The notes beneath the pieces are model-generated. The model saw only the letters and a list, made by a program, of their open reading frames with translations. It was not told the DNA's origin and did not search any database. Both the position numbers and the translations under genes were made by a program. A DNA stretch of 64,000 nt from JAOEGB01 sp041262585 (GTDB lineage: Bacteria > Actinomycetota > Actinomycetes > Streptosporangiales > Streptosporangiaceae), in assembly GCF_041262585.1 (NCBI RefSeq), contig NZ_JBGCBZ010000027.1:1-64000 (forward strand). Reading direction: 5' to 3'. Below, one piece after another: positions 1 to 10,081 of the stretch (positions are counted from its first letter, which is position 1; the number at the start of each line of letters is the position of its first letter).

Positions 1-94
1 TCCTAACTCCCCGTGTTTCCTATCTCTGGAGACATGCTCCACCGGGGTTTCCTATGTCTCGAGACACCCGTTTCCTATGTCCTGAACCAGAACA
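1..94. repeat. IS481-like terminal repeats (end of an off-window element)
   Basis: A short motif of the form GTTTCCTATGTCTCGAGACA occurs three times in 80 bases (starting near 14, 47 and 69), the last copy degenerating into TCCTGAACCAG. This resembles the repeated ends of actinobacterial IS481/IS3-type elements. No transposase is visible, so the body of any element would lie left of position 1. The segment stops exactly where the tRNA-Pro fragment begins, suggesting that the insertion sequence trimmed that fragment. The family assignment rests on memory of similar ends and is tentative. Confidence 0.4.
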
Positions 95-108
95 CCGCCA
101 CCCCGACC
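95..108 (+). repeat. tRNA-Pro 3'-end fragment, copy 1 (att remnant)
   Basis: The bases CCGCCACCCCGACC match the last part of the T-arm and the acceptor 3' strand of a tRNA-Pro. Identity with the copy at 12.6 kb continues through about position 141. Only the extreme 3' end survives here, because the bases to the left belong to an IS-like segment. It is read as an attachment-site remnant, not a working tRNA. Confidence 0.65.
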
Positions 109-121
109 CAGAAGTTGCAGT

Positions 122-160
122 TCAAGGGCCTGATCGCTGAGACAGCGATCAGGCCCTTGA
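122..160 (+). terminator. Intrinsic terminator after tRNA-Pro fragment, copy 1
   Basis: Two perfect 18-bp arms (122-139 and 143-160) flank a 3-nt loop and are followed by TCGTTTG. The same hairpin occurs at 12625-12664, and a diverged version at 15696-15735, always the same distance after a tRNA-Pro 3' end. It was probably the native terminator of the tRNA gene and was copied with each integration. Confidence 0.8.
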
Positions 161-590
161 TCGTTTGACCGTCATTTGACCGTCGGTCTGAACGCCTCCA
201 GGGGTCACTGGCGGGTTCAAATGAGTTTCCCTGGGCACCTTGATCGCTGCATGACTAGGACTTCGAAGATCTTGAGCCCTTCGGCCGCGACTGCCCTGGC
301 CTCGCTCCGCCCGGCGAGCGCACTGCGGATCCGGCCGAGGCTGCCGGCCGATACGCCAAGCTGCTCGACGACCAACGCGGTCACCTTGGCCTCGTACCGG
401 CCACCTGCGGAGCGGACGCCCTGACGGCGATCGGCTGGGAGGGACCCTCAACTATCACGCGACGCCGCCATTGTCCGCGATGCTGCGCAGTTGGGAGAGC
501 CGCTTCCGCGCGCGCGCGTGGTCGCGGTCGGATTCGCCACCCTCTACGTCAGCGTCCCCGCCCCGCCCACCGCCCTGGACCATGCCGTAC
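161..590. other. Gap with degenerate coding fragments
   Basis: No intact gene is visible. On the minus strand, about 235-428 reads as a GC3-rich peptide containing VTALVVEQLGVSAGSLGRIR, and 455-545 reads as a short tail ending in IADNGGVA. Both look like C-terminal leftovers of genes that could not be identified. Just after the hairpin there is a short direct repeat of TTTGACCGTC, comparable to the GTTAG repeats beside the other two att copies. Confidence 0.35.
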
Positions 591-900
591 ACGTGGCTGC
601 CGGAACTTGCCGACCGGCGGGTGCTGAAGCGGATCGACGGCCCGCTGGACGACACCGTGCCGGCGCGGCGGCCGATCACCGTACGGGACCTGCTGACCTC
701 CGCGTTCGGGCTCGGCATGGATATGACGTCGCGGGGCACTCCGATCATGGGCGCGATCTTCGAGCAGGGTCTCACGCCCGATCTACCCGACCCGATGCCC
801 GAGCCGGATGAGTGGATGCGCCGCCTTGGGGCGCTTCCGCTGATGCACCAGCCCGGAGAGCCCTGGCAGTACCACATCAGCAACGATCGCGGAGCGCGGG
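591..900 (+). pseudogene. Serine hydrolase (beta-lactamase family) internal fragment
   Basis: This frame encodes the middle of a class C beta-lactamase-like serine hydrolase: WLPELADRRVLKRIDGPLDD, then PITVRDLLTSAFGLGMDM and PLMHQPGEPWQYHISND. These segments normally lie after the SxxK nucleophile motif and run up to the YxN motif. The N-terminal SxxK part and everything after about residue 100 of the fragment are missing, and the frame runs on into unrelated sequence. It is therefore a remnant. A C-terminal piece of the same broad family lies at 25.2 kb. Confidence 0.7.
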
Positions 901-975
901 ACCGGGCCGGTGCGGGAACCGGGGGGGCTTTCGTGCTAGCCTTTCCGCATATTCCTAGTAGAGAAAGTAGGGATT

Positions 976-1488
976 ATGACCGCCGATCTCGCCGTCCTCG
1001 CCGTCACCGACCGGCCGTACGAGCCGGAGGAGTGCGCCGAGCTCGCCCGTCGGGCCGCGGAGCTCGTCGACATCGGCGAGCTGCCGCGGAGCGGGCCCGG
1101 GGGGTACGTGCTGCTGTGGTCGGACGACCACTCCATTGCCTGGCTCAACACCTGGTGGGAGGCTCGCGACACCGGCTTCCACGACCACGACGGATCGGCG
1201 GTCGGCGTGTACGTCCTGGCGGGCAGGGTGTCCAACGAGGGGCTTTCGATCAGAGGCACGCGGCAGGTCGGGTTTTACGGAGCCGGCGAGTCGTTCTCTT
1301 TCCCCGGGACCGGCATCCACCGAATGGATCACGAGGCGGGCGCGGTCACGATCCATGTCTACTCGCCGCCGCTGCGCGGCATCGGGCACTACGACGTGGT
1401 GGACGGGTTCCTGCGACGCACGCCCGGCTCCCCCGACGAGGCCTCGCCGCCGAGCCCGGGGCTGCGCGAGGCGCTCGGCGTCAGCTGA
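976..1488 (+). CDS. Cysteine dioxygenase-like cupin
   Basis: This 170-residue protein has the single-cupin fold of the cysteine dioxygenase family. The sequence shows the metal-binding pattern H69-x-H71 (FHDHDGSAVGVYVLAG) and a later His115 in GTGIHRMDHE, followed by IHVYSPPLRGIGHYD. This three-histidine arrangement is typical of mononuclear Fe(II) thiol dioxygenases, which oxidise cysteine-type thiols to sulfinates in the cytoplasm. The thiol substrate cannot be read from the sequence. The ATG follows GAGAAAGTAGGG at a usable ribosome-binding distance. The gene is convergent with the minus-strand operon, and a strong hairpin lies between them. It could belong functionally with the oxygenase and importer genes, but nothing in the sequence proves that. 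Confidence 0.78.
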   Translation: MTADLAVLAVTDRPYEPEECAELARRAAELVDIGELPRSGPGGYVLLWSDDHSIAWLNTWWEARDTGFHDHDGSAVGVYVLAGRVSNEGLSIRGTRQVGFYGAGESFSFPGTGIHRMDHEAGAVTIHVYSPPLRGIGHYDVVDGFLRRTPGSPDEASPPSPGLREALGVS

Positions 1489-1676
1489 TCGAAAACACCG
1501 GCGGGCTGGCAATGCCCGAACTCGATCACGCTTCGAAGCTATGGAGCGATGGAGCTATGGAGCTAATGATCGCCCACTCAGCACGGCAATCGCTATAGCG
1601 CTCTTTGGGTACGTGGTGGCCGTGCCCCCGGGAACCTCTGCACCGGCGCGGATGATACAAACGCGTTCTACAAGGC

Positions 1677-1711
1677 CCGGGGCCCGCGCGCCGGTGGACG
1701 GCGGGCCCCGG
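1677..1711. terminator. Bidirectional terminator hairpin
   Basis: Perfect 11-bp arms CCGGGGCCCGC (1677-1687) and GCGGGCCCCGG (1701-1711) enclose a 13-nt loop. The hairpin lies between the convergent cupin gene and the last gene of the minus-strand operon, ten bases past that gene's stop codon. Confidence 0.65.
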
Positions 1712-1720
1712 TGGACGGGT

Positions 1721-2500
1721 CTAATTCTCGGCCAGGCGCGTGGTGAAGAGCGTGACGGGACGCTCCTCCTTCACCCCGTCGACCACGATGTCCACGACCT
1801 CGTTGTAGAACGCGACGTGATCCTTGATGGCCGCGGCCGCCGGAATCGGGTCGGGATAGGCCCAGGCCACGTCCGCGGGCACGCCCTCGACCGGCTCACG
1901 CAGGGACCAGTACGAAGCCTGCCCCTTGTACGGGCACCGGGTGTGGGTGTCGGTTGGCACGAGCAGGTCGAAGTTCACGTCCTTCGGCGGGATGTAGTAG
2001 CGGGTGGGCAGCCCCGTCTCGTACAGGAGAACGGGCTCCCGGGAGTCGGCGACGACCTGGCCGCCGATCTCGATCCGGACGTGGCGCGAGCTGGGGATGG
2101 GATCGACCCGCTTGTAGGGGTCGCGTGGGTGCACGAAGATCTCCTCCTCTTCCTCCAGCCAGCGGTCGAGCACGGGCTCGGCCCGCTGGAACCACTCCAG
2201 GGACAGATACCCGGGGAGATCCGGGTACTCGAACGCGGCGTTGTAGGCGACCTCCCCGTCCACCACCAGATCGAAGAACCTCGTCGCCCCCTCGTGCGTT
2301 CCGGCCGGCGGGTTCTCGGCCGGGCGCAGCAGGTCGGTGCGCACGTCGGCCTCGGGGAACGCGTACCGGGGCACGGGATGCCCCGGCTCCCACACGAGGA
2401 CCGCGGCGCGGCTGTCCACCACGGCGACCGCGCCCTTGTAGCCGCGCACCCAGCGCCGGCTCGGCTCCCAGTTGAATGTCCTGTCGTACGGCACGGTCAC
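1721..2500 (-). CDS. Tandem DUF427 domain protein
   Basis: This 259-residue protein contains two copies of the DUF427 fold. The first runs from about residue 25 to 120 (VVDSRAAVLVWEPGHPVPRY, then AFPEADV). The second runs from about 140 to 240, with VRIEIGGQVVADSREPVLLY, YYIPPKDVNFDLL, CPYKGQASYWSL and DVAWAYPDPIPAAAAIKDHVAF. The CPYKG and WAYPDP motifs are diagnostic of the family, whose biochemical role is not established. It is the last gene of the operon, and its start overlaps the end of the oxygenase gene by 4 bp, so the two are probably translationally coupled. No signal peptide or membrane segment is seen. Confidence 0.88.
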   Translation of the reverse strand: MTVPYDRTFNWEPSRRWVRGYKGAVAVVDSRAAVLVWEPGHPVPRYAFPEADVRTDLLRPAENPPAGTHEGATRFFDLVVDGEVAYNAAFEYPDLPGYLSLEWFQRAEPVLDRWLEEEEEIFVHPRDPYKRVDPIPSSRHVRIEIGGQVVADSREPVLLYETGLPTRYYIPPKDVNFDLLVPTDTHTRCPYKGQASYWSLREPVEGVPADVAWAYPDPIPAAAAIKDHVAFYNEVVDIVVDGVKEERPVTLFTTRLAEN

Positions 2501-3519
2501 ACCTCAGCCAGTTCCGCGACGTACGGCCGGCCCTCGCGCCAGGCGGCGACCTGGTCGGGGCGGCCGAACACCTGAAGGTAGTTCTCGACGTTGTCCTTGA
2601 CACGGTCCCACAGCAGCGCGGGCTCGTAGTCGGTGCCGTCGGCTCCGACGAACGCCGCCAGGGGCTCGATCACGGTGTCGAGCGACGGGTGCCAGAACAC
2701 GGCGGTGGAGCGCCGGGTGACGGTGCCGCCCGCGACGACACGGTGGCGTCCCGACGTCAGCCGGTCGTTGGTCCACTGGGTCAGGATGTGCCCGGAGAAG
2801 ACCTGCAACGCGCCGGGCACGATCGGCACGGGAATCCAGCTCCCGTCGGGCGCCTGGCCCTGGAGCCCCGCGTAGTCGCCGCGCTGGTGCAGCACGGTGA
2901 GAACGGAGCCGTCCGCGTGTTCGAGCAACAGGAGCTTCTCCTCGTCGGAGGAGACGTCCTCGTGGGACCAGGTCGGGTAGTCGTTGACGACGAAGGTCGT
3001 GTAGTGAGGACGGCCCGCGATCGGGAACGTCGACAGCGGCACGTCGAGCACCCGCGCGTAGAGGGCGAGCACCCGCTCCGCCACGCCCACGGACGCGTCG
3101 TGGTAGTTCTTGGCCAGCTCGCGCAGGCCGGGCTCCTGCGACGGCCACACGTTGACGTGTGTGTACAGCTGGGCGTACTCCTCGGAGAGGCCTGCCGCGA
3201 CGGCCTCCTCGGCGCTGTCGAACTGGCCGATGTTGTAGCGTTCGAGCTCCAGACGGCCGAAGTCGTCCGGCCACTGCCGCCAACCGCGGAACGGGTGCCC
3301 GGTCGGGCTGGCCAGCCGCGCCTTCTCCTCGCGCGGCAGGTCGAGCACCCGGCCGATGGAGTCGTGGAAGCCGTCGATCAGCTCTCCGGGCACGCCGTGG
3401 TTGACGACCTGGATGATGCCGATCCGCTCGGCGGTCTCCCGTACGGACTGGAGCAGCTCTGCCGGTGCGTCGTCGCTGAGGGCGAGTTCGAGGTCCACGA
3501 CAGGGATCTGGTGGGTCAT
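2497..3519 (-). CDS. Isopenicillin-N-synthase-like Fe(II)/2-oxoglutarate oxygenase
   Basis: This 340-residue protein starts with MTHQIPVVDLELAL and VVNHGVPGELIDGF, the DIOX_N signature of plant-type and IPNS-type oxygenases. The metal triad is visible as H201-A-D203 in LLLLEHADGS and H259 in TSGRHRVV. The R269-x-S271 pair that binds the 2-oxoglutarate carboxylate follows in TRRSTAVFW. It should therefore be a cytoplasmic non-haem iron oxygenase acting on a small molecule. The start overlaps the upstream hydrolase-like gene by 4 bp (ATGA), and the stop overlaps the DUF427 gene. Co-transcription with an oligopeptide-type importer suggests that the imported compound is its substrate (inference). 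Confidence 0.9.
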   Translation of the reverse strand: MTHQIPVVDLELALSDDAPAELLQSVRETAERIGIIQVVNHGVPGELIDGFHDSIGRVLDLPREEKARLASPTGHPFRGWRQWPDDFGRLELERYNIGQFDSAEEAVAAGLSEEYAQLYTHVNVWPSQEPGLRELAKNYHDASVGVAERVLALYARVLDVPLSTFPIAGRPHYTTFVVNDYPTWSHEDVSSDEEKLLLLEHADGSVLTVLHQRGDYAGLQGQAPDGSWIPVPIVPGALQVFSGHILTQWTNDRLTSGRHRVVAGGTVTRRSTAVFWHPSLDTVIEPLAAFVGADGTDYEPALLWDRVKDNVENYLQVFGRPDQVAAWREGRPYVAELAEV

Positions 3520-4373
3520 GCGGTGCTCCTTTGGATCTGGTCGAGCAGGTCGCGCAGCAGCTGGGGCACCTCGGGCTCCCCAGCGGCCACGACGTCGGCG
3601 GTAGGCACGCGGTGGCGGAACTCGGCGACGGCCTCGTCGCTGAGCCGGCCGCCCTCGGCGGGCCGTACGAGGACGACGGGGGTCCGGCGGGCGGCGAGCG
3701 CGGCCAGCGGCTCCCACAGCGTCGCGTCGTCGAGCTTTCCGGCCGCGTCCGCGGGGAGGTCGGCCAGGTGGTGGCGCCACGCCCAGGTTCCGTCCGCCTC
3801 CTGGGCGGTCTCGTAGCGGGTGTCGTCGGCCAGGTCGGCCTCCGCGTCCTGGGGCCGGATCCGCCGGATGTCGGCGAGCGCCTCCTCCTGGGACGCATAA
3901 CGGGGGGAACCAGACAGGACGGGCGCGACGCCCGATCCCGGCAGGGTGTCGAGCAGGACGAGCGCGCCGACCAGCTCGGCCGCCCTGATGGTCAGTGCGA
4001 TCGCCGTCAGCGCGCCGAGCCCGGCGCCGACGACCACCCGGGCGTTGGGGGCGAACGACCTGATGGCCTCGGCGGTCGCCCCGGCGAGCCGGCGAGGGGC
4101 GTAGTCGCCGCTACCGCGCCAGTTGGAACGGCCGTGCCCGGGCAGGTCGAGCGCGACCGCCGGGCGGTCCAACGCGAGCAGGAGCCGGTCGAAGGAGCGG
4201 GCGCTGCGCCCCGCGTCGTGCAGGAGCACGGTCTGGATGGGCGGGTTGCCCCACGTGACGCCACTGACGTGGCCTCCGGACACGACGCTGAGCCAGCGGC
4301 GCTGGATCCGGCGCGGGTCGGTGACCGGCAGCAGGGCGAATTCCTGTTCGGGTACGGCGAGCTTGGTGGGCAT
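3516..4373 (-). CDS. Alpha/beta-hydrolase-fold protein lacking the catalytic serine
   Basis: This 285-residue protein keeps the alpha/beta-hydrolase scaffold: an oxyanion-hole-type segment TVLLHDAGRSARSFD at about 48-62, then ALDLPGHGRSNW at about 74-85, and a nucleophile-elbow region VVVGAGLGALTA at 113-124. In place of the usual G-x-S-x-G, the elbow reads G116-A-G118-L-G120, so the nucleophile is replaced by glycine. The C-terminal region where the catalytic histidine normally sits reads AAGEPEVPQLL. The protein is therefore probably not a classical esterase. It could be a cofactor-free binding protein or a chaperone for the neighbouring oxygenase. It overlaps the oxygenase gene by 4 bp. 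Confidence 0.8.
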   Translation of the reverse strand: MPTKLAVPEQEFALLPVTDPRRIQRRWLSVVSGGHVSGVTWGNPPIQTVLLHDAGRSARSFDRLLLALDRPAVALDLPGHGRSNWRGSGDYAPRRLAGATAEAIRSFAPNARVVVGAGLGALTAIALTIRAAELVGALVLLDTLPGSGVAPVLSGSPRYASQEEALADIRRIRPQDAEADLADDTRYETAQEADGTWAWRHHLADLPADAAGKLDDATLWEPLAALAARRTPVVLVRPAEGGRLSDEAVAEFRHRVPTADVVAAGEPEVPQLLRDLLDQIQRSTA

Positions 4374-4433
4374 GCGGTGTCTCCCGGGGTGTCCGAGGGG
4401 GTCCGAAGGGTGCTGTGGCTCACGGCCGGCCGG

Positions 4434-6211
<1,778 letters not shown>

Positions 6212-6215
<4 letters not shown>

Positions 6216-7042
6216 GACGCCTCCCATCGGCCGCGCAACGTGTCGGCGACGAGGGCGATGCCGACGACCAGGGAGGCGATGGCCAACGCGGGCGCGAGGA
6301 CGGTCCACGGGGCGATCTGGAGCCAGACCCTGTTGTCCGACACCGAGGCGCCCCAGTCGGGAGAGCCCGGTGGCTGGCCGAGGCCGAGGAACGACAGGGT
6401 GGCGGCGGCGAAGATCGCGTCGCCGAAGCGCGAGGTCGTCTCGACCAGCACGGTCGTCCCGACGTTCGGCAGGATCTCCCGCCCCATGATCGCCCAGGGC
6501 CGCTCACCGCGAAGCCTGGCCGCCTCGACATACGGCTTCTCGCGCTCGACCAGCGTGGCGGCCCGTACGCTGCGGGCCACGATGGGGGTGAACGCGCCCC
6601 CGATGACCAGGACCATCACGGTAACCGACCGCCCGGCGAGCGCCACGAACAGGACGGTCGCGATGATCGCGGGGAAGACGACGACCGCGTCCAGCAGGCG
6701 CATGACGATCTCGTCGACCAGGCCGCCCAGCGTGCCGGCGAAGAGTCCGATGACCGTGCCAAGCAGCACGCCGAGCGCGGTGGCGAGCGGCGCCACCTGG
6801 AGGACGGGGCGGGCGCCCGCGAGCATGCGGGAGAAGGTGTCGCGGCCGAACTGGTCGGTGCCGAGCAGATGCCGGGCCCCCGGCGCGGCGAAGCGGTTCA
6901 GCGGGTCCTGGGCCACGGGATCGTAGGGCGCCAGCGACGGCCACAGCAGCGCCACGACCGCCCAGGCCGCGACGATCGCCGCTCCGAGGGCGAGCGCGAC
7001 GCCGAAGCGCCGTCTGGGGAGGTTCAGCGCGATAGCGGTCAC
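6212..7042 (-). CDS. ABC transporter permease, DppC/OppC type
   Basis: This 276-residue membrane protein has an N-terminal TM helix, the OppC-type motif RHLLGTDQFGRDTFSRMLAG, and a BPD_transp_1 domain with several TM segments. The coupling-helix region reads VRAATLVEREKPYVEAARLR, near the usual EAA loop position, and SFLGLGQPPGSPDWGA is the family-typical C-terminal motif. It forms the membrane channel with the upstream permease. A GTG start overlaps the stop of that permease (GTGA), and its own stop overlaps the ATPase start (ATGA), which indicates a tightly coupled operon. Confidence 0.93.
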
Positions 7043-7995
7043 GCTGCCGCCTCTCCGAGCCCGACACGCGGATCGAGCAGGCGGTACGTGAGGTCGGCCG
7101 CGAGCACGATCAGCATGTAGAGGACGCCGAGGACCATCGCCGTCGCCTGGAGCGTGGGCAGGTCCTTGTCGATCGCCGACTGGAGCAGCAGCGCCCCGAC
7201 GCCCGGGTAGTTGAACAGCAGCTCCACCGAGACCAGCCCGCCGAGCAGGAACTGGAGCTGCACGCCGAGCGCGCTGGTCGCCGGAACCGTGGAGTTGCGC
7301 ACCACGTGCCGCCGCACCACCTGGGCGCGGGTGGCCCCGCGCAGCTCGGCCGCACGGGCGTACGGGCTCTCCACCGAGGCGACGGTGCTCGCCCTCACGT
7401 GCCGCGCGACGTACCCCGTGCAGAGCAGCACCAGCGACAGCGCGGGCAGGGCGAGATGGCCGAGCCTGGTCAGCGGCGAGGCGCCCTCCGGAGCTCGCGC
7501 GGACGCGGGGAACCAGCGCAACCGCACGGCGAACACGACCAGCAGCACCACCCCGGTGACGAACTCGGGCACCGCCCCGAGTGTGAGGCCGGTGACGCTG
7601 ATCAACCGGTCGGCCGGGCGGTCGTGGTTGACCCCGGCGACCAGTCCGAGCGTGAGCGCGACCGGCACGAGCAGCGCGAACGCCAGGCCGGCGAGCAGCA
7701 GCGAGGCCGCGAGCCGGTCGAGCACCAGGTCGCGCACGGGCGCGCCCAACGTGTACGAGTCACCCCAGCGACCGGTGAGGAAGCCCGTCAGCCAGTCCGC
7801 GTAGCGTGCGACGAGCGGCCGGTCGAGTCCGAGCTGCGCGCGCAGCGCCGCGACCGAGGCCGGGCTCGCCTCGCGCCCCAGGATCGTCCGCGCCACGTCG
7901 CCGGGCACGAGCTCGGTGGCCACGTAGACCAGCAGCGACACCGCGAGCAGCGTCAGCGGTATCGCCGTAAGCCGACGCAGCAGTAATCTCCTCAC
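7039..7995 (-). CDS. ABC transporter permease, DppB/OppB type
   Basis: The 318-residue product opens with RRLLLRRLTAIPLTLLAVSL, the usual first TM helix of DppB proteins. LGLDRPLVARYADWLTGFL and RWGDSYTLGAPV follow, then a multi-TM permease domain with the EAA-type loop YARAAELRGATRAQVVRRHV and the end motif YRLLDPRVGLG. The start is the GTG that overlaps the binding-protein stop by 4 bp. A longer in-frame extension upstream would run through the binding-protein gene and is rejected. It pairs with the DppC-type permease. Confidence 0.92.
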   Translation of the reverse strand: MRRLLLRRLTAIPLTLLAVSLLVYVATELVPGDVARTILGREASPASVAALRAQLGLDRPLVARYADWLTGFLTGRWGDSYTLGAPVRDLVLDRLAASLLLAGLAFALLVPVALTLGLVAGVNHDRPADRLISVTGLTLGAVPEFVTGVVLLVVFAVRLRWFPASARAPEGASPLTRLGHLALPALSLVLLCTGYVARHVRASTVASVESPYARAAELRGATRAQVVRRHVVRNSTVPATSALGVQLQFLLGGLVSVELLFNYPGVGALLLQSAIDKDLPTLQATAMVLGVLYMLIVLAADLTYRLLDPRVGLGEAAA

Positions 7996-9617
7996 AGCGT
8001 GTGAACCTCGCTGAAGTCCACGTAGTTCGACGGGTGGGCGCTGATCCCGGCGAACTTCTTGCCGTTGTGGGCGCGGATCGCGCCGGCCCACACGGAGATG
8101 ACGACGGGGACGTCCTCGTTCAGCGCCTTGGCGATGATCTCCGCCTGCGCCTTGCGCTCGGTGTCGGTGGTGGCCGCGTCGTAGGCGTCGGCGGCGGCGT
8201 CCAGCGCGGGGTTGGCGTATTTCGAGCCGTTCCACACGCCGCCGGACTTCACCATCGGGATGATGAACTGGCTCGGCACCGCGCGTCCCGCCCATCCGAC
8301 GAGGTTGGCCGTGCTGAACAGCCAGGGCGTGTCCTTCTCCTGGTCGCCGCCGTAGAACTCCGCTGAGGTGCGCTGGTCGAGCGTGACCTCGATGCCCACC
8401 TCCTTGAGCTGCGCCTGGATGGTCAGCGCGTAGTCCTTGGTGGGCGGGTCGAATGTCAGCGGGAACGTGAGTTTCTGGCCGCCGAGCAGCGCGGACACCT
8501 TCGCGGGGTCCTTGGCCCGCTGCGGGATGTCGGAGGGCGCGGCCGGGAACAGGGAGGCGAAGAGGTGGTCGTTGCCGAGCGCGCCGATCCCCTCGAAGAC
8601 CGTGGTGTTGAGGCCCGGCCGGTCCAGGGCGTACGCGACGGCCTGCCTGACCTCCTTTCGGTCGAAGGGCGGCTGGTCCACACGGAAGGTGAACGCGGTC
8701 AGGCCGGTGGCCGGCACCTGGTCCACCACGATGTCGCCCGCGCCCTTCAGCGGGCCGACGAGCTGGGCCCTGCTGAGGATCTGCGCGTCGATCTCGCCGC
8801 TCTGGAGCGCCAGCAGGTCGGCCTGGTCGTCGGCGTAGAACTTCACCTCCACCCCGTCGAGGTACGGCCGGCCCTCCCGCCAGTACGATGGGTTGCGCAC
8901 CAGCGACGCGCCACCGGACAAGTCGTAGGACTTCAGCAGGAACGGCCCGGTGCCGATGGGACTCTTCGTGAAGTCGCCCGTGTAGTCCTTCTTCAGGATG
9001 ACCGTGTTGTAGTTGCCTGCGGACACGAGGTAGGGGAAGTCGGAGAAGGGCCGTTCCAGGGTGAAAACGACCGTGGACGGGCCTGAGACGCTGACGCCAC
9101 CCCGGGCGAGGACGCTGTCGAACGCCGACAGCGCGGCCGACTTGGCCTTCGGGTCGAGCAGCCGGTCGAACGTGGCCTTGACGGCGTCGGCGTCGAGCGG
9201 CGTGCCGTCGGAGAACTTCACCCCCTGGCGCAGGGTGAAGATCCAGCGCTTGCCGCCGTCCTGCGACTCCCACTTCTCCGCGAGGTGCGGGACGAGCGTG
9301 AAGTCCTTGTCGAGCCAGATCAGGTAGTCGGCGACGAGTTGCACGATCGCGATGGCGCTGCCGTCGTACATCGTGACCGGGTCGACCTTGGTGGGCGGCG
9401 GCGGCGTGCCCACGCGGAGCACGCCGCCGCGCTTGGGAGCGGCGGAGGCGGCGGCCTTCACCCCGGACTGCGCGGACGTGGCGGGGGTGTCGGTTCCGCA
9501 GGCGGCGAGCAACGCGGTCAGGGCAGCCGCGCCCGTCCCGCCGAGGAACAGCCGTCGGGACAGGCCGGGCAGCCTGGAGAGAGTGTCGTGACCGGGGGAG
9601 GTTCCGTGCATATTCAT
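7992..9617 (-). CDS. Extracellular solute-binding lipoprotein, family 5 (peptide/nickel type)
   Basis: This protein of about 541 residues starts with SRRLFLGGTG (twin-arginine-like) and the lipobox LLAAC, so it is probably an exported lipoprotein anchored outside the membrane. The mature part is a family 5 binding domain (VTMYDGSAIAIVQLVADYLI, PHLAEKWE, FTLRQGVKFSDGTPLDADAV). These proteins capture peptides, metals or other small ligands for DppBCDF-type importers. The ATG at 9617 is chosen. ATG 9611 is also possible and would fit a leaderless message from the TTGACA promoter just upstream. It is the first gene of the operon, and a perfect 12-bp inverted repeat lies before it. Confidence 0.92.
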   Translation of the reverse strand: MNMHGTSPGHDTLSRLPGLSRRLFLGGTGAAALTALLAACGTDTPATSAQSGVKAAASAAPKRGGVLRVGTPPPPTKVDPVTMYDGSAIAIVQLVADYLIWLDKDFTLVPHLAEKWESQDGGKRWIFTLRQGVKFSDGTPLDADAVKATFDRLLDPKAKSAALSAFDSVLARGGVSVSGPSTVVFTLERPFSDFPYLVSAGNYNTVILKKDYTGDFTKSPIGTGPFLLKSYDLSGGASLVRNPSYWREGRPYLDGVEVKFYADDQADLLALQSGEIDAQILSRAQLVGPLKGAGDIVVDQVPATGLTAFTFRVDQPPFDRKEVRQAVAYALDRPGLNTTVFEGIGALGNDHLFASLFPAAPSDIPQRAKDPAKVSALLGGQKLTFPLTFDPPTKDYALTIQAQLKEVGIEVTLDQRTSAEFYGGDQEKDTPWLFSTANLVGWAGRAVPSQFIIPMVKSGGVWNGSKYANPALDAAADAYDAATTDTERKAQAEIIAKALNEDVPVVISVWAGAIRAHNGKKFAGISAHPSNYVDFSEVHTL

Positions 9618-9630
9618 ACTTTTTAGGTAG

Positions 9631-9657
9631 GGATTGAGGGTTGTCAACCCTCAATCC
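9631..9657 (-). promoter_or_regulatory. Palindromic operator overlapping a TTGACA promoter
   Basis: Arms GGATTGAGGGTT (9631-9642) and AACCCTCAATCC (9646-9657) are perfect complements separated by GTC. On the minus strand, TTGACA (9647-9642) lies in the centre, and a -10-like TAAAAA follows 16 bases later (9625-9620), just before the binding-protein start. The layout suits a dimeric repressor covering the -35 box. No regulator gene is adjacent. Confidence 0.7.
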
Positions 9658-9799
9658 GCATAATCCTTGGTCGGACCTGCGAGGACTCAGCCAGCCGACC
9701 GGGCCGAGACGCCTCCGCAGTTGTGATCGACGGCGCGTCTGCGCTGGTCAGCGGTGACGTAGGGGTCGGCCGGCACGGCAAAGCCCGGCGCACTCGGCC

Positions 9800-10043
9800 A
9801 TGGTCGCCGTACACGAGGCGGCGGGAGTGGTCGAGGCCGTCGGCCCCGGAGTCACCGATGTCGCGCGGCGACTTCGTGATCTACAACTGGCGCGCCGTGT
9901 GCGGATCCTGCTGCTCCTGTCTCAGGGGCCGCCCGCAGTACTGCTTCGCCACCCACAACGCGACCCAGCGGATCACGCTGGCCGACGGCACGCCGCTCAG
10001 CCCCGCGCTCGGCATCGGCGCGTTCGCCGCGAAGACGCCGTCA
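9800..10043 (+). pseudogene. Zinc alcohol dehydrogenase remnant (frameshifted)
   Basis: One frame gives VHEAAGVVEAVGPGVTDVA, and a shifted frame continues with RGDFVIYNWRAVCGSC and LRGRPQYCFATHNATQ, then LADGTPLSPALGIGAFA. Together these are the catalytic-domain segment of a class III-like Zn alcohol dehydrogenase, including part of its structural zinc cysteine cluster. The NAD-binding half is missing, and a frameshift falls near 9867. Confidence 0.75.
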
Positions 10044-10081
10044 TCCTGCATCGCATGTTCCCACTCGCGGTCGACCGTACG

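Noticed and set aside
1489..1676. ATGGAGC repeats near 1540-1575 as a regulatory array
   Set aside because: Only three short imperfect copies in a non-coding stretch; no partner gene or symmetry supports function.
7996..9654. In-frame N-terminal extension of the DppB-type permease to 871 residues
   Set aside because: The extension runs through the binding-protein gene in another frame and lacks any homology; the GTGA overlap gives a normal 318-residue permease.
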